Shown: piece after piece, positions 46,603-60,687 of the stretch
Position numbering within the stretch: position 1 is the first letter of the stretch
How the letters are laid out: each line of letters opens with the position of its first letter
Source of the DNA: Candidatus Polarisedimenticolaceae bacterium
Lineage (GTDB): Bacteria; Acidobacteriota; Polarisedimenticolia; Polarisedimenticolales; DASRJG01
Direction: 5' to 3'
Length of the DNA: 64,000 nt
Assembly: GCA_036275915.1 (NCBI GenBank)
Contig: DASUCV010000009.1
Span: 159,198 to 223,197, forward strand
The notes under the pieces: model-generated
Told to the model about the DNA's origin: nothing
Database searches by the model: none
Seen by the model: the letters and a program-made list of their open reading frames with translations, nothing else
Translations under genes and position numbers: made by a program

Positions 46603-46631
46603 GAGGCGGGGATGATATAGGAGAAGTGTTG
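46603..46631. promoter_or_regulatory. 29-base divergent intergenic region
   Basis: This short segment carries TATCAT/TATATC on the minus strand for the kinase, and AGGAG (46619-46623) on the plus strand as ribosome site for the exported protein. Both promoters must overlap each other or lie inside the opposite gene. Confidence 0.5.
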
Positions 46632-47273
46632 ATGCACCGATCGCGCGTTCTCGCCCTGTTCCTCCTCGTTCTCGGCGTGGGCATTACCGGTGCCGCAAGA
46701 GAGGTCCGTGGGCGAACCCTCCACTCGGCCGCGACGCCGAGCGTGGAGGTCCTCGCGGGCTCGGCGTTCCGGTTCGTGGGGCGGGTTCCTTTTCGTTTGG
46801 CGGAGTCCGAAGGGGAGCGTTACATCTTCGTCGATGCCGGCGACGACAAAGCGCTCCGGCGCCTCCTCGTCGTTCAGTTCGAGAGCTTCCTCCCCTCGTC
46901 GCACGAGACGTTCGGCTACGACCTGTCCTCGGGACGCGAGATGGCCGGGCTCCGCTTCATCTCGAACACCTTCGCCTTCCCGGCCGCGACCGCCGCCGTC
47001 GCTCAGCCGAAGGACGAGGCCGAGGCGACGAACAACTTCCTCTTGAAGAAGGGGTTCAAGATGCCGGCGGTGTGGCTCGCGACGCGCTACGTCACGATCG
47101 CCGACGGCGACCTGCGGAAGAGCGAGATGATCGTCTTCTACATGGAAGGCAAGAGCGATCGCACGATGGCGGATCTCTACGCCGGCGAGGAGCCGACTCC
47201 GGCGTGGCGAGCCGAGAAACCCGCTCTCGAGGAACGGTCTCTCGCGAACTTCACTCTGGTACACCCGCATTGA
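46632..47273 (+). CDS. Hypothetical exported protein
   Basis: The product has 213 residues. It has a signal peptide (MHRSRVLALFLLVLGVGITGAA) and one mature domain with RYIFVDAGDDKALRRLLVVQ and TRYVTIADGDLRKSEMIVFY. No known motif is recognised. ATG 46632 has AGGAG with eight bases of spacing; GTG 46626 is an in-frame alternative. It is divergent from the TolB-type kinase with a 29-base gap, so they may be co-regulated. The stop overlaps the converging N-acetyltransferase gene by 23 bases. Confidence 0.75.
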   Translation: MHRSRVLALFLLVLGVGITGAAREVRGRTLHSAATPSVEVLAGSAFRFVGRVPFRLAESEGERYIFVDAGDDKALRRLLVVQFESFLPSSHETFGYDLSSGREMAGLRFISNTFAFPAATAAVAQPKDEAEATNNFLLKKGFKMPAVWLATRYVTIADGDLRKSEMIVFYMEGKSDRTMADLYAGEEPTPAWRAEKPALEERSLANFTLVHPH

Positions 47274-48006
47274 GCAACCGCTCGGCCTCGCCGGCCGTCA
47301 GCTCGATCCCGAAGCGCTCGCTCAGGATGCGTCGGTAATCGTCCCGGTCCGCGATCGCGCGCTCATCCCGTCGACCCTCGACGGTCTCGATGAGCCGGGG
47401 GCCGGACACCGACACACGCCCTGACGATGCGGGAAGCGAGCAGATCGTCGTCCGCGTGAAGTGCGACTCCGGTGAGGTCTGCTGGAAGAGACAGCGTGCC
47501 GCGAACTCGTCGAGGCGGCGCTTCGCCAGCGTGAAGACGTACTGCGGCTCCGTCCCCCGCCGCATGATGCGCACCTCCCCCTCCTCGCCGATCGAGTAAG
47601 GGCCCGCGACGCCTTCTCGAAGAGGGTCGAGCGACGACTCGCCGAATCCGACGTCGGCGATCCAGCGGTCGCCGAGGGCGACGGAGAGGACGAGATGGTC
47701 GAACTCGGGGCTGAGGCGGCCGCCAGACGCCACGCACGCTGCATGGAGCGCCACCTCGAACCCCAGCTCCTCGAGGAGCCACGCGAAGAGGCCGTTCAGC
47801 TCGTAGCAGAACCCGCCGCGCCGGCGCGTCACGATCTTCTCGTAGAACGCCGGCACCGAGAGCACGATCGGCACGCCCAGGTGAATGTCGAGGTTCTCGA
47901 ACGGCACCGACGTCATGTGAGCACGGTGCAGCGCGCCGAGCGTCTCGGCGGTCAGGTCGATCGGCCCAGCGTAGCCGATTCGGCGGAGATAGTCGCCGAC
48001 GCGCAT
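47251..48006 (-). CDS. Arylamine N-acetyltransferase
   Basis: This encodes 251 residues. The Cys-His-Asp triad is visible: Cys67 in RRGGFCYELN, His104 in FDHLVLSVAL and Asp118 in WIADVGFGESS. The N-terminal HMTSVPFENLDIHLG matches the family. The enzyme transfers acetyl from acetyl-CoA to arylamines or hydrazines, in detoxification or secondary metabolism. It is monocistronic, with TAGAAT nine bases before the ATG and no ribosome site. Confidence 0.92.
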   Translation of the reverse strand: MRVGDYLRRIGYAGPIDLTAETLGALHRAHMTSVPFENLDIHLGVPIVLSVPAFYEKIVTRRRGGFCYELNGLFAWLLEELGFEVALHAACVASGGRLSPEFDHLVLSVALGDRWIADVGFGESSLDPLREGVAGPYSIGEEGEVRIMRRGTEPQYVFTLAKRRLDEFAARCLFQQTSPESHFTRTTICSLPASSGRVSVSGPRLIETVEGRRDERAIADRDDYRRILSERFGIELTAGEAERLLNAGVPE

Positions 48007-48015
48007 GAGAGGCGG

Positions 48016-48021
48016 ATTCTA
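48016..48021 (-). promoter_or_regulatory. TAGAAT -10-like element before the N-acetyltransferase gene
   Basis: TAGAAT on the minus strand ends nine bases before ATG 48006, with no ribosome site between. The rest of 48022-48105 shows nothing further. Confidence 0.5.
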
Positions 48022-48105
48022 AGCCCCGACACGCTGCATCCGCGTGAGGCGCGCCGCCACGCTCGGAACGTTAGAGCCGGTCGCCGATCCGCGGTATCAC
48101 GACGC

Positions 48106-48795
48106 TCATATCCGGGTGACCCGCTCGAGCGCCGCCCGGTCGGGGACCACGAACCCGTCCTTCTCCGTGACGACGAGTCCGTCTTTCCCCCAGCGGCTCA
48201 TGATGCGGATCGCGGTCTCGATCGTGGTCCCTGCCAGGTCCGCCAGCTCCTGGCGGGAGAGAGGAAGCGGGATGAAGGTCCCTCCGGGCGCCGGGCGCCC
48301 CATGCGGTCGGCGAGCATGAGGAGCACGCGGGCGAGCCGGGTCTCGACGCGGCTCCCCGAAACTTCCTCGATGCGGCGCGTCAACTCCATGAGCCGGAGG
48401 GAGAGACCGTTCAGGAGCCCGCGGACGAGGGACGGGCTAGTCTCGAGGAGCGCGAAGAACGCCGCGCGCCTCACGCGGATGAGGGTGCAGTCCTCGAGCG
48501 CGATCGCGGAGGCCGGATACGGCCGCGCCTCGTAAACCGCGACCGCGCCCACGGGGTCTCCCGCCCCGAGGATCTCGAAGATCACCTCCTTACCGCCCCC
48601 CTGCATCTTCACGACCTTCACGCGGCCACTGTCGATCGTGTAGAGGATCTCCGCGGGGTCGCCCTCGGTGAAGATCCTCGCCCCTCGCTCGTAGGAGCGG
48701 ACTTCCGAGACGCCCGCGAGCCTGTGCCGGTCCTCGTCGGAGAGGCGCCGGAAGAGCGGATTCTTGGCGAGCACGTCCGCGACGGGGATGGCCAC
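48106..48795 (-). CDS. Crp/Fnr-family transcription regulator
   Basis: The product has 229 residues. The N-terminal cNMP-binding-type domain (GARIFTEGDPAEILYTIDSG, DPVGAVAVYEARPYPASAIA) is joined to a C-terminal winged helix with PLSRQELADLAGTTIETAIR and IMSRWGKDGLV. The Fnr-type cysteine cluster is absent, so it does not sense O2 through Fe-S; NO, redox or nucleotide ligands are possible. GTG 48795 is preceded by TAAGAT six bases upstream. It closes the nitrate-reductase-like cluster and is the likely regulator of that cluster and of the hemerythrin gene. Confidence 0.88.
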   Translation of the reverse strand: MAIPVADVLAKNPLFRRLSDEDRHRLAGVSEVRSYERGARIFTEGDPAEILYTIDSGRVKVVKMQGGGKEVIFEILGAGDPVGAVAVYEARPYPASAIALEDCTLIRVRRAAFFALLETSPSLVRGLLNGLSLRLMELTRRIEEVSGSRVETRLARVLLMLADRMGRPAPGGTFIPLPLSRQELADLAGTTIETAIRIMSRWGKDGLVVTEKDGFVVPDRAALERVTRI

Positions 48796-48801
48796 CAGGC
48801 G

Positions 48802-48807
48802 ATCTTA
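48802..48807 (-). promoter_or_regulatory. TAAGAT -10-like element, probable leaderless start of the Crp/Fnr gene
   Basis: TAAGAT on the minus strand is six bases before GTG 48795. It overlaps the TAA stop codon of the TDT transporter gene. Confidence 0.55.
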
Positions 48808-49830
48808 CGCGCGGAGCGTGCGCACCAGCGCCCGGATCGTCCCGGCGAACGTCAGGACCCACGCCACAAGCGCCGCGCCGAGGGCGACCGGCGGAACGCC
48901 GGCCAGGAACGTGATGCCGGTGGCCTTCGCGACGTTATAGGTCGCGACGGAGTACATGCCGAGCGGAAAGACGAGCGACCAGTACTGCGGGTCGTAGGCG
49001 ATCGGGAGCCGGCGGACGATGTGGCGCCAGACGCCCATCGCAACGAGGAGCGGGATCCACCAGCTCGCGGTCGCCCAGAAGAAGAGCGTGAAGCCTTCGA
49101 GAAAGGGAGCGAGGCGCGCGAGCGGCGGCCAGGCGTCCTTGACGAGGAGCAGCCGGCAGCCGGCGAGCGTGGTGATGGCGAGCGCTCCCATGTTGATCCA
49201 ATAGGGAGGGGTCATGCCGCCGACGTCGAGCGGATGGAACAGCCAGCGCTCCAGGATCATCGACATCAAGAGGACGTAGAGCATCGCGCCTGCGAAGCAG
49301 GCCGAGAGCGCGAGGAAAAGGGCGACGGGCGGGCTCGGCGCCGCCGGCGCGGCCAGCACCCCGAGGACGCCGAGCGACTCGGTGGAGACCACCGCCAGGA
49401 GCCATCCGCCGTTGAGGCCGGTCTCGAGCGGCGGCTTCTCCGCCGCCACGGTCACCGCTGTGAAGAACGTGTAGATGAGGAGCAGCCAGAGGGCGATCGC
49501 GAGGATCCAGAGAAGGAAGCCCGCCGTGGTCGCTCCCTCGAGGACCACGAGCTGGCTGCCGAGCACCGACGTCGCGGCGACCGAGCTCAGGAAGCCGGCC
49601 CCTCGTGCGTGCCGCCCGAGGTCGTCCCTCACCTCGCGCGGGAAGAGCGCGACGCGCACGAGGTTGATCCCCCCGAGCGTCGCGTACGCAGCGACGTTGA
49701 TCCAGAGCAGCGACACGGCGACTCGCTCGAGTCCGCAGAAATGCGCCGCGAGCGAGACGATGCCGGTCGCCATGACGAGCGCGAAGTAGCCGGGGAAGAA
49801 TCCTCGGACCGCCTCGGAGACGGCCTTCAC
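48805..49830 (-). CDS. TDT/SLAC1-family anion channel or exporter (TehA-like)
   Basis: This encodes 341 residues with ten predicted membrane helices, starting GFFPGYFALVMATGIVSLAA, the family signature, and later ATASWWIPLLVAMGVWRHI and DPQYWSLVFPLGMYSVATY. GTG 49830 overlaps the upstream stop (GTGA). TehA/SLAC1 proteins carry chloride, nitrate, sulfite, tellurite or dicarboxylates. Inside a nitrate-reductase-like operon, nitrate or nitrite movement is the reasonable guess. Confidence 0.85.
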   Translation of the reverse strand: MKAVSEAVRGFFPGYFALVMATGIVSLAAHFCGLERVAVSLLWINVAAYATLGGINLVRVALFPREVRDDLGRHARGAGFLSSVAATSVLGSQLVVLEGATTAGFLLWILAIALWLLLIYTFFTAVTVAAEKPPLETGLNGGWLLAVVSTESLGVLGVLAAPAAPSPPVALFLALSACFAGAMLYVLLMSMILERWLFHPLDVGGMTPPYWINMGALAITTLAGCRLLLVKDAWPPLARLAPFLEGFTLFFWATASWWIPLLVAMGVWRHIVRRLPIAYDPQYWSLVFPLGMYSVATYNVAKATGITFLAGVPPVALGAALVAWVLTFAGTIRALVRTLRA

Positions 49831-50045
49831 GGGTCGAGGGTCCGGAGGTAGCGGCGCAAGCCGAGGCCGAGCACGAAGCACAGGGTGCTCACGAGCGCCG
49901 CGGGCACCGCGATCACTTCGTCGCCGCCGAGGAACGCCTCCATCGTCGCGGTGAAGAGCCAGAGCTGGAGGACGACGATGATCGCGATCAGGCACAGGAT
50001 CCCGTTCACGATTGTCGAGCGCTGGCTCCGCGCGAATCGGCTCAT
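49827..50045 (-). CDS. Small membrane protein (DUF6755-like)
   Basis: The product has 72 residues and two membrane helices (TIVNGILCLIAIIVVLQLWL, VPAALVSTLCFVLGLGLR) joined by FTATMEAFLGGDEVIA. It resembles DUF6755 proteins, which occur beside Rieske and molybdoenzyme genes; that assignment is from memory. It overlaps both neighbours by four bases (ATGA upstream, GTGA downstream). Probably a small structural subunit of the membrane complex. Confidence 0.7.
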   Translation of the reverse strand: MSRFARSQRSTIVNGILCLIAIIVVLQLWLFTATMEAFLGGDEVIAVPAALVSTLCFVLGLGLRRYLRTLDP

Positions 50046-50608
50046 GACGCCTCCGCCCGGCGGCCGCCCTCGACCGAAAGACCCGTGGCGACGATCCGTC
50101 CCCGGCGGATCTCGAGCGTGACGCGCGGGAGCGGCCTCCGCGGCGGGCCTGCGAGCGGCGCGCCGGTCGCAAGGTCGAAGTGTCCGTTGTGGCACGGGCA
50201 GTCCAGGCGCCCGGCGGCGGGGCGCGGGATGACCGGGCACGAGAGGTGCGTGCAGCGGCGGTCGTAGGCGACGAACGATCCGTCGGCGAGGCGGACGAGG
50301 ACGCACGGATCCGCCTTCGTCGGGTATTCGAAGACCTTCATCCCTCCCGGCGGCAGTTCGTCGACGCCGGCCACGTCGAGCACCGGCGACGATCCGTGCG
50401 CGCCCTTGAAGGCGCGGAGCCCGACGATCCAGAGCTGACCCGCGGCGAAGGCCAAGCTCGTCAGCAAGAGGAGGCCGGTGAACTCTCGCCGTGAGCGAAA
50501 CTCGTCCGCCGGCCCGTCGACGGGAAAGTCCCGGCGCCAGCGCGGCTGCGCCTCCGCCGGGCGACCGTCCGGAGCGGCGCTCACGGTCTCGGGGTCGTCA
50601 ACCCGCAT
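50042..50608 (-). CDS. Rieske [2Fe-2S] protein
   Basis: This encodes 188 residues. One N-terminal membrane helix ([18 protein letters not shown]) is followed by a Rieske fold with CTHLSC and CPCHNGHFD, supplying two Cys and two His for the cluster. The start ATG overlaps the ferredoxin gene stop by eleven bases. It likely passes electrons between quinol or cytochrome components and the ferredoxin subunit, which is inferred from the operon. Confidence 0.92.
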   Translation of the reverse strand: MRVDDPETVSAAPDGRPAEAQPRWRRDFPVDGPADEFRSRREFTGLLLLTSLAFAAGQLWIVGLRAFKGAHGSSPVLDVAGVDELPPGGMKVFEYPTKADPCVLVRLADGSFVAYDRRCTHLSCPVIPRPAAGRLDCPCHNGHFDLATGAPLAGPPRRPLPRVTLEIRRGRIVATGLSVEGGRRAEAS

Positions 50609-51245
50609 GCGGTGCCTCCATTCCGTCGAGCAGGACGTTCTCGGCCGCGTCGTTGCCCGCGGCGGGCTCGTGGAGCGCGGACAGCACGTCGAGGCTCTCG
50701 ACGAAGGCTTGTCCCGGCACGAGCATGTTGACTCGCGTCGTGATCGTCTGGTTCCCGAACCGGAAGACGTTCAAGACCCGGGACGCCGGACGCAGACGCG
50801 CCATCTCCTCGCGCGTGCCGAAGAAGAGGGCTTGGCTCGGGCAGACCGACGCGCACATCGGCTTCTTCCCGATCGACGTGCGGTCGTAGCACATGTCGCA
50901 CTTCATCATGAGGTTCATCCCGGTGCTCATCTTCGGGACGCCGAAGGGACACGCGAGCACGCAGTTGTTGCAGCCGATGCACCGCGGCTTGCGGGCCGTC
51001 TGGACGACGCCGTCGCCGGTGCGCTTGATCGCATCGGCCGGGCAGACCTCGGCGCAGGTTGGGGAATCGCAGTGCATGCAGACGACCGGCACCGTTTGCG
51101 GCGAGGCGCCTCGGTCGACGTAGTCGAGCTGGATCATCGCGTGCCCCTTGTGCGTGTCGCACTCGGTGCAGGCTTGCACGCAGGCGTTGCAGCCGATGCA
51201 GCGGCGGGGGTCGATGAAGAACTCGTGCGACTCGGGAACGGGCAT
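50598..51245 (-). CDS. Four-cluster ferredoxin-like subunit (DmsB/NrfC type)
   Basis: The product has 215 residues. It has four cysteine groups: [45 protein letters not shown], and CDMC with CASVCP, so up to four [4Fe-4S] clusters. There is no signal peptide, so it is cytoplasmic. It starts one base after the molybdoenzyme stop codon. It should shuttle electrons from the membrane subunits to the catalytic subunit. The C-terminal ~70 residues ([20 protein letters not shown]) are not cluster-binding. Confidence 0.92.
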   Translation of the reverse strand: MPVPESHEFFIDPRRCIGCNACVQACTECDTHKGHAMIQLDYVDRGASPQTVPVVCMHCDSPTCAEVCPADAIKRTGDGVVQTARKPRCIGCNNCVLACPFGVPKMSTGMNLMMKCDMCYDRTSIGKKPMCASVCPSQALFFGTREEMARLRPASRVLNVFRFGNQTITTRVNMLVPGQAFVESLDVLSALHEPAAGNDAAENVLLDGMEAPHAG

Positions 51246-51246
51246 G

Positions 51247-53463
<2,217 letters not shown>

Positions 53464-53473
53464 GTCTCGATCC

Positions 53474-54610
53474 TCAGGGGTGGAAGTTGTCCCGATCCTC
53501 GCTCCCCAGCGGGCCCTCGCCGAGGCCGGGGTTCGCGTAGGACGGCATGGGCGCCGGCAGCGCGGCCCTCCGTGACGACGGCCCGCGCGCGAGCGCGGCC
53601 TGCGCGAGCGCGACGAGCGCACGCCGGCATCGCGGACAGATGCGCTGGTAGTGGCCCACCTCGCCGGGGTCGTCGTAGCGATAGCCGAGCGCCGCCTCGA
53701 CCGTCTCGAGGTCGCGGACGTGCATGCGCGACGCGAACGCGTGACCGCAGCGCGCGCACGACGCGGGCTCGCTCCTCGCGGCGACGTCCTTGTAGAACGC
53801 CACGCCGAGCTGCGCCGGGCGCTGGAAGACGTGGAACAGCTTGCCGAACGGCAGCCAGAGGAGGGTGACGATCACGGTGATCGCATGGAAGAGCGCGAGG
53901 AACTCGTAGCCGTAACCGGCCAGCCACGTGTAGCTGACCGTGAGGAGAAGCCCGGAGAGGCTCACCGCGAACAGCAGGATGAGCGGGAGCATGTCCTCGG
54001 CGAAGAACTGCACCGCCGCGGCGCCCTCGTCGCGCATGCGACGCCGCATCGCGAGCATGACCCCGCCCATCACCAGGAACGCCGACCAGACGAGACCGTG
54101 AAAGATCAGGAAGGCAACCAGCGAGCGCACCGGGAACGCCGGCGTCGCGAAGCCGAAGACCACGGGGCGGTACCAGTCGGGCCGGTCGGGCATCGCTTCG
54201 AAATGAAGCCAGCCGAACACGAGCGGGAAGGTGATCGCCGCCGCCAGCACGCAGCCCCACATCAGGAGCATGTGCGTCAGGCCGCGCAGCTTGTCCCGCT
54301 TCCAGATGAACGCGTTGGTCCCGAAATCCGAGACCAGCCGCGTGACGAGCAGGCGCAGGTTCGAGCCGAGGTGGCCGCGCCGGAGGAAGAGCTCGAAGCC
54401 GCGACGCCAGTAGACCGCGGTCGGCGGCCGCTGCAGCCAGATCGCGTAGCGGTACGTGATCCCGAACACCGCGAAGAGCGAGGCGAACGTGTACGCCACG
54501 AGCGCCGCGTCGAAGTGCGCGAGGCTTCTTGAGCCGGCGACGATCAGAGCGCCGAGCGCCAGCGTCAGGAGACCGGCCCAGGCCGCCGCGTTCCTCACCT
54601 CACGGTGCAT
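53474..54610 (-). CDS. NarI/HdrE-like cytochrome b membrane subunit with zinc-ribbon tail
   Basis: The product has 378 residues and about six membrane helices. Possible haem-ligand His residues lie in [28 protein letters not shown] and [10 protein letters not shown], resembling NarI/DsrM-type di-haem subunits. The cytoplasmic tail has CARCGH and CPRCRR, a zinc-ribbon pair unusual for that family. GAGAGG and TATACT (complement of 54633-54638) lie upstream of ATG 54610. It is the first gene of the reductase operon and probably oxidises quinol. The family assignment is moderate. Confidence 0.75.
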   Translation of the reverse strand: MHREVRNAAAWAGLLTLALGALIVAGSRSLAHFDAALVAYTFASLFAVFGITYRYAIWLQRPPTAVYWRRGFELFLRRGHLGSNLRLLVTRLVSDFGTNAFIWKRDKLRGLTHMLLMWGCVLAAAITFPLVFGWLHFEAMPDRPDWYRPVVFGFATPAFPVRSLVAFLIFHGLVWSAFLVMGGVMLAMRRRMRDEGAAAVQFFAEDMLPLILLFAVSLSGLLLTVSYTWLAGYGYEFLALFHAITVIVTLLWLPFGKLFHVFQRPAQLGVAFYKDVAARSEPASCARCGHAFASRMHVRDLETVEAALGYRYDDPGEVGHYQRICPRCRRALVALAQAALARGPSSRRAALPAPMPSYANPGLGEGPLGSEDRDNFHP

Positions 54611-54632
54611 CGCGACCTCTCGAAGTCCGCCG

Positions 54633-54638
54633 AGTATA
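54633..54638 (-). promoter_or_regulatory. TATACT -10-like element before the reductase operon
   Basis: TATACT on the minus strand lies 22 bases before ATG 54610, leaving a short leader that contains GAGAGG. It is just past the stop codon of the hemerythrin gene. Confidence 0.5.
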
Positions 54639-54640
54639 GT

Positions 54641-55315
54641 TCAGGAGACGAACGCTTGGATCCGGCCAACGAGATGATCACGCTCTTCGGGCGTGAGCAG
54701 GCGGTCGGTGAACGGATAGAGCACTGCCTCCTCCTTGGTGTTGTGGGCGTCGAGCAGGGCGAGGAGCGGCGCCCGGCCCTCGGCGTTCGAGGCGCGATCG
54801 AGCAGCGCCTCGATCTGCCGGTGCTCCAGACGCATGACCTCCGTCGGCCCTTCGCGGGGAGGGAACGGCGAGCGCGCCTCGAAGGCCGGGAAGAGGACGC
54901 CTTCCTCGAACGCGATGTGGCGCCTCAGGCCTCGCGCGAAATCGGCGAAGAGGCGGGCAGCTCGTGCGGTGTCGCCGGCGGCTCGCGCCTCGAAGGCCCG
55001 ACGCTCGAGGTCGTCGAGCCGCTCGTGGTCCGATGCCAACGCCTCGGTCAGCTCGCGCAGCGTGCTACCCCCGGTACGGCGGGTGACGGTCGTGCGCCAC
55101 AGCTCCGGCCCCTGCTGGAGCGGCGACCACTCGAAGAGCCCCGCCCGCTCCTTGGTCAAGCACAGGAGCGCGGCGTTCTGAGCATGGGCGCTGTGCAGCT
55201 CGAAGCTCCCCCCGGGGATCAGCGCGTCGAACGCACGGAGGAGCGCCGGCAGGCGCTCGGCGGGCGGCAGGTCATGGCAGATCAGCGTGCGGGGATCGGC
55301 GACGGTTTCGCTCAT
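54641..55315 (-). CDS. DUF2249-hemerythrin fusion protein
   Basis: This encodes 224 residues. The N-terminal DUF2249 domain (ICHDLPPAERLPALLRAFDA) is followed by a four-helix hemerythrin/HHE domain with metal-ligand motifs SDHERLDD, RRHIAFEEGVLFP, MRLEHRQIEAL and DAHNTKEEAVLYP. Di-iron hemerythrins bind O2 or NO; DUF2249-HHE proteins are frequent near denitrification and NO-stress genes. It precedes the reductase operon on the same strand. The ribosome site AAGGAGA is enclosed in a hairpin (55319-55337), and a 5-4-5 palindrome lies farther upstream. Confidence 0.88.
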   Translation of the reverse strand: MSETVADPRTLICHDLPPAERLPALLRAFDALIPGGSFELHSAHAQNAALLCLTKERAGLFEWSPLQQGPELWRTTVTRRTGGSTLRELTEALASDHERLDDLERRAFEARAAGDTARAARLFADFARGLRRHIAFEEGVLFPAFEARSPFPPREGPTEVMRLEHRQIEALLDRASNAEGRAPLLALLDAHNTKEEAVLYPFTDRLLTPEERDHLVGRIQAFVS

Positions 55316-55318
55316 GGG

Positions 55319-55337
55319 ACTCTCCTTCGAGGAGAGT
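55319..55337 (-). promoter_or_regulatory. Hairpin sequestering the ribosome site of the hemerythrin gene
   Basis: In the transcript, ACTCTCCT-CGA-AGGAGAGT forms an 8-pair stem with a three-base loop. The 3' arm contains the AGGAGA ribosome site, five bases before the ATG. Translation may therefore depend on stem opening. Confidence 0.55.
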
Positions 55338-55362
55338 GTGGCGCCGCACGCGCCGGAGCGGC

Positions 55363-55376
55363 ATGACCGGCGTCAT
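55363..55376. promoter_or_regulatory. ATGAC-N4-GTCAT palindrome, candidate Crp/Fnr-family site
   Basis: ATGAC-CGGC-GTCAT has the 5-4-5 geometry of Fnr/Dnr-type boxes (TTGAT-N4-ATCAA) with different arm bases. It is centred about 54 bases upstream of the hemerythrin start, in the same cluster as a Crp/Fnr-family regulator. Confidence 0.45.
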
Positions 55377-55381
55377 ACCGC

Positions 55382-59040
<3,659 letters not shown>

Positions 59041-59042
59041 AG

Positions 59043-59056
59043 AGGGGACAGCTTCC
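59043..59056 (+). repeat. Dispersed AGGGGACAGCTTCC element, second copy
   Basis: AGGGGACAGCTTCC lies three bases after the kinase stop and differs at one base from the copy at 19855-19868. It is possibly a REP-type remnant. Confidence 0.45.
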
Positions 59057-59085
59057 TTTTCTGAACCTTTCCCGAACCGCCTCAT

Positions 59086-59114
59086 TTGACCATGCGAATC
59101 GTTGCCACGACAAT
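59086..59114 (+). promoter_or_regulatory. Sigma-70-type promoter of the MarR/RND operon with inverted repeats
   Basis: TTGACC (59086-59091) and GACAAT (59109-59114) are spaced by exactly 17 bases. TTGCC-GA-GGCAA (59117-59128) overlaps the expected start site and the GAGG ribosome site. Its half-site TTGCC also occurs at 59102-59106. This fits autorepression by the MarR protein. Confidence 0.65.
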
Positions 59115-59131
59115 CATTGCCGAGGCAAGCG

Positions 59132-59572
59132 ATGAAACAACACGAGCCGGTCGGTTTCCTCATCGGGGCCTTGAGGCGTCGTCTGAAGCAGCTCACCGCC
59201 GGGCTCGCCCAGCCCTATGGGCTCACGCCGCAACAATTCTGGATCGTGGTGGGCATCGCCCGGACCGACGGTGTGTCCTTGCGCGACCTGTCCGAGCGCC
59301 GCAGGATGGACACGCCGACCGCGTCCCGTATCGTCGACGTGCTGGTTCGGCGCGGCATCGTGAAGAACGAGACCGATCCCGACGACCGCCGGCGTGCGCG
59401 CCTCGTGCTGACCGCATCCGGTCGCGCCCTCGCGAAGAAGCTCCTGCCCGTCGCCGACGGGATCCGAACGACGGTCGAGAGCGTGCTCACGAAGACGGAA
59501 CGGAACGCGGTCGTGTCGGGTCTCGAGAAGATCCTCACGAAACTGGATGACCACGCACGGAGGGCGCGATGA
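59132..59572 (+). CDS. MarR-family transcription regulator
   Basis: The product has 146 residues. The winged helix-turn-helix is visible as FWIVVGIARTDGVSLRDLSE, MDTPTASRIVDVLVRRGIVK and the wing DPDDRRRARLVLTASGRALA. Terminal helices provide dimerisation. I chose ATG 59132 (GAGG six bases upstream) over TTG 59102. Its stop overlaps the adaptor gene (ATGA), so it is co-transcribed with the efflux pump it probably represses. The inducer is unknown. Confidence 0.9.
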   Translation: MKQHEPVGFLIGALRRRLKQLTAGLAQPYGLTPQQFWIVVGIARTDGVSLRDLSERRRMDTPTASRIVDVLVRRGIVKNETDPDDRRRARLVLTASGRALAKKLLPVADGIRTTVESVLTKTERNAVVSGLEKILTKLDDHARRAR

Positions 59573-60687
59573 GACTGTGGACGGCGGCCGCCGCCGGCAT
59601 CGTGCTCTCGTGGGCGATGCTCGGCTGCTCGGGGACTGAGACCAAGGCGAAGCCCGCGCCCAAGCCCACTCCCGTCGTGGGAGTTCCCGCGAGGCTCGGC
59701 GATCTCGGCGTGACGGAGACGGCGCTCGGCACGGTGACCCCTCTCGCCACCGTCACGGTGAGGACCCGCGTCGACGGCGAGCTGGTCAAGGTCGCGTACC
59801 GCGAGGGGCAGCGCCTCCGGGCCGGCGATCTCATGGCGCAGATCGACCCGCGGCCGTTCGAGGTCCAGCTCCACCAGGCGGAAGGGCAGCTCGCGAAGGA
59901 CGAGGCCGCGCTCGCGAACGCCAAAGTCGATCTCGAGCGGTACCGCGTGCTCGTCAAGCAGGACTCGGCGCCGCAGCAGCAGCTCGACACCCAGGCGGCG
60001 GTCGTCCAGCAGTCCGAGGCCGCGGCCGCGAGCGACCGCGCCGAGGTCGAGAGCGCGAAGCTCAACCTCACGTACTGCCGGATCACGGCGCCGATCACCG
60101 GCGTCGTCGGTCTCCGCCTCGTCGATCAGGGGAACATCGTTCACGCGGCGGACCAGAACGGCCTCGCGGTGATGACCCAGGAGCAGCCGATCTCGGTCGT
60201 GTTCACGATCCCGGCCGACCGGCTTCCGGCCGTGCTCGCGCGGTTCCGGAGCGGCGACGCGCTCCCCGTGGAGGCGTGGGACCGCGAGCTCCGGCACAAG
60301 CTCGCCGAGGGGGTCGTCCACGCGATCGACAACCAGATCGACGCCACGACCGGAACGGTGAAGATCCGCGCCCAGTTCGCGAATGACGACGCGGCGCTCT
60401 ACCCGAACCTGTTCGTCAACGTGCGCCTCGTGACCGACACGCTGCGCGGCGTCGTCCTGATCCCGTCGGCGGCGATCGAGAAGAGTCCGCAGGGGGCGTA
60501 CGTCTACGTCGTCCAGAAGGACGCGATCGTCGCGATGCGGAACGTGACGGTCGCCGCGACCGAGGGCGACGTCGCGGCGGTCAAGGACGGTGTCACCGAC
60601 GGGGAGGTCGTCGTCACCGACGGCCTGGACAAGATCCAGCCGGGGGCGACGGTGACGCTGGGCGGAGGCACGAAGGCGAAGCCATGA
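59569..60687 (+). CDS. RND efflux periplasmic adaptor (MdtA-like lipoprotein)
   Basis: This encodes 372 residues. A lipoprotein signal ends in AMLGCSG with the lipid-anchored Cys near residue 20. Barrel-sandwich ([20 protein letters not shown]), alpha-hairpin ([20 protein letters not shown]), lipoyl return ([20 protein letters not shown]) and beta-barrel domains follow the membrane-fusion-protein order. The MdtA-type stretch [20 protein letters not shown] is strong. It links the inner-membrane pumps to an outer-membrane channel, which is not in this window. It overlaps both neighbours by four bases. Confidence 0.93.
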   Translation: MRLWTAAAAGIVLSWAMLGCSGTETKAKPAPKPTPVVGVPARLGDLGVTETALGTVTPLATVTVRTRVDGELVKVAYREGQRLRAGDLMAQIDPRPFEVQLHQAEGQLAKDEAALANAKVDLERYRVLVKQDSAPQQQLDTQAAVVQQSEAAAASDRAEVESAKLNLTYCRITAPITGVVGLRLVDQGNIVHAADQNGLAVMTQEQPISVVFTIPADRLPAVLARFRSGDALPVEAWDRELRHKLAEGVVHAIDNQIDATTGTVKIRAQFANDDAALYPNLFVNVRLVTDTLRGVVLIPSAAIEKSPQGAYVYVVQKDAIVAMRNVTVAATEGDVAAVKDGVTDGEVVVTDGLDKIQPGATVTLGGGTKAKP

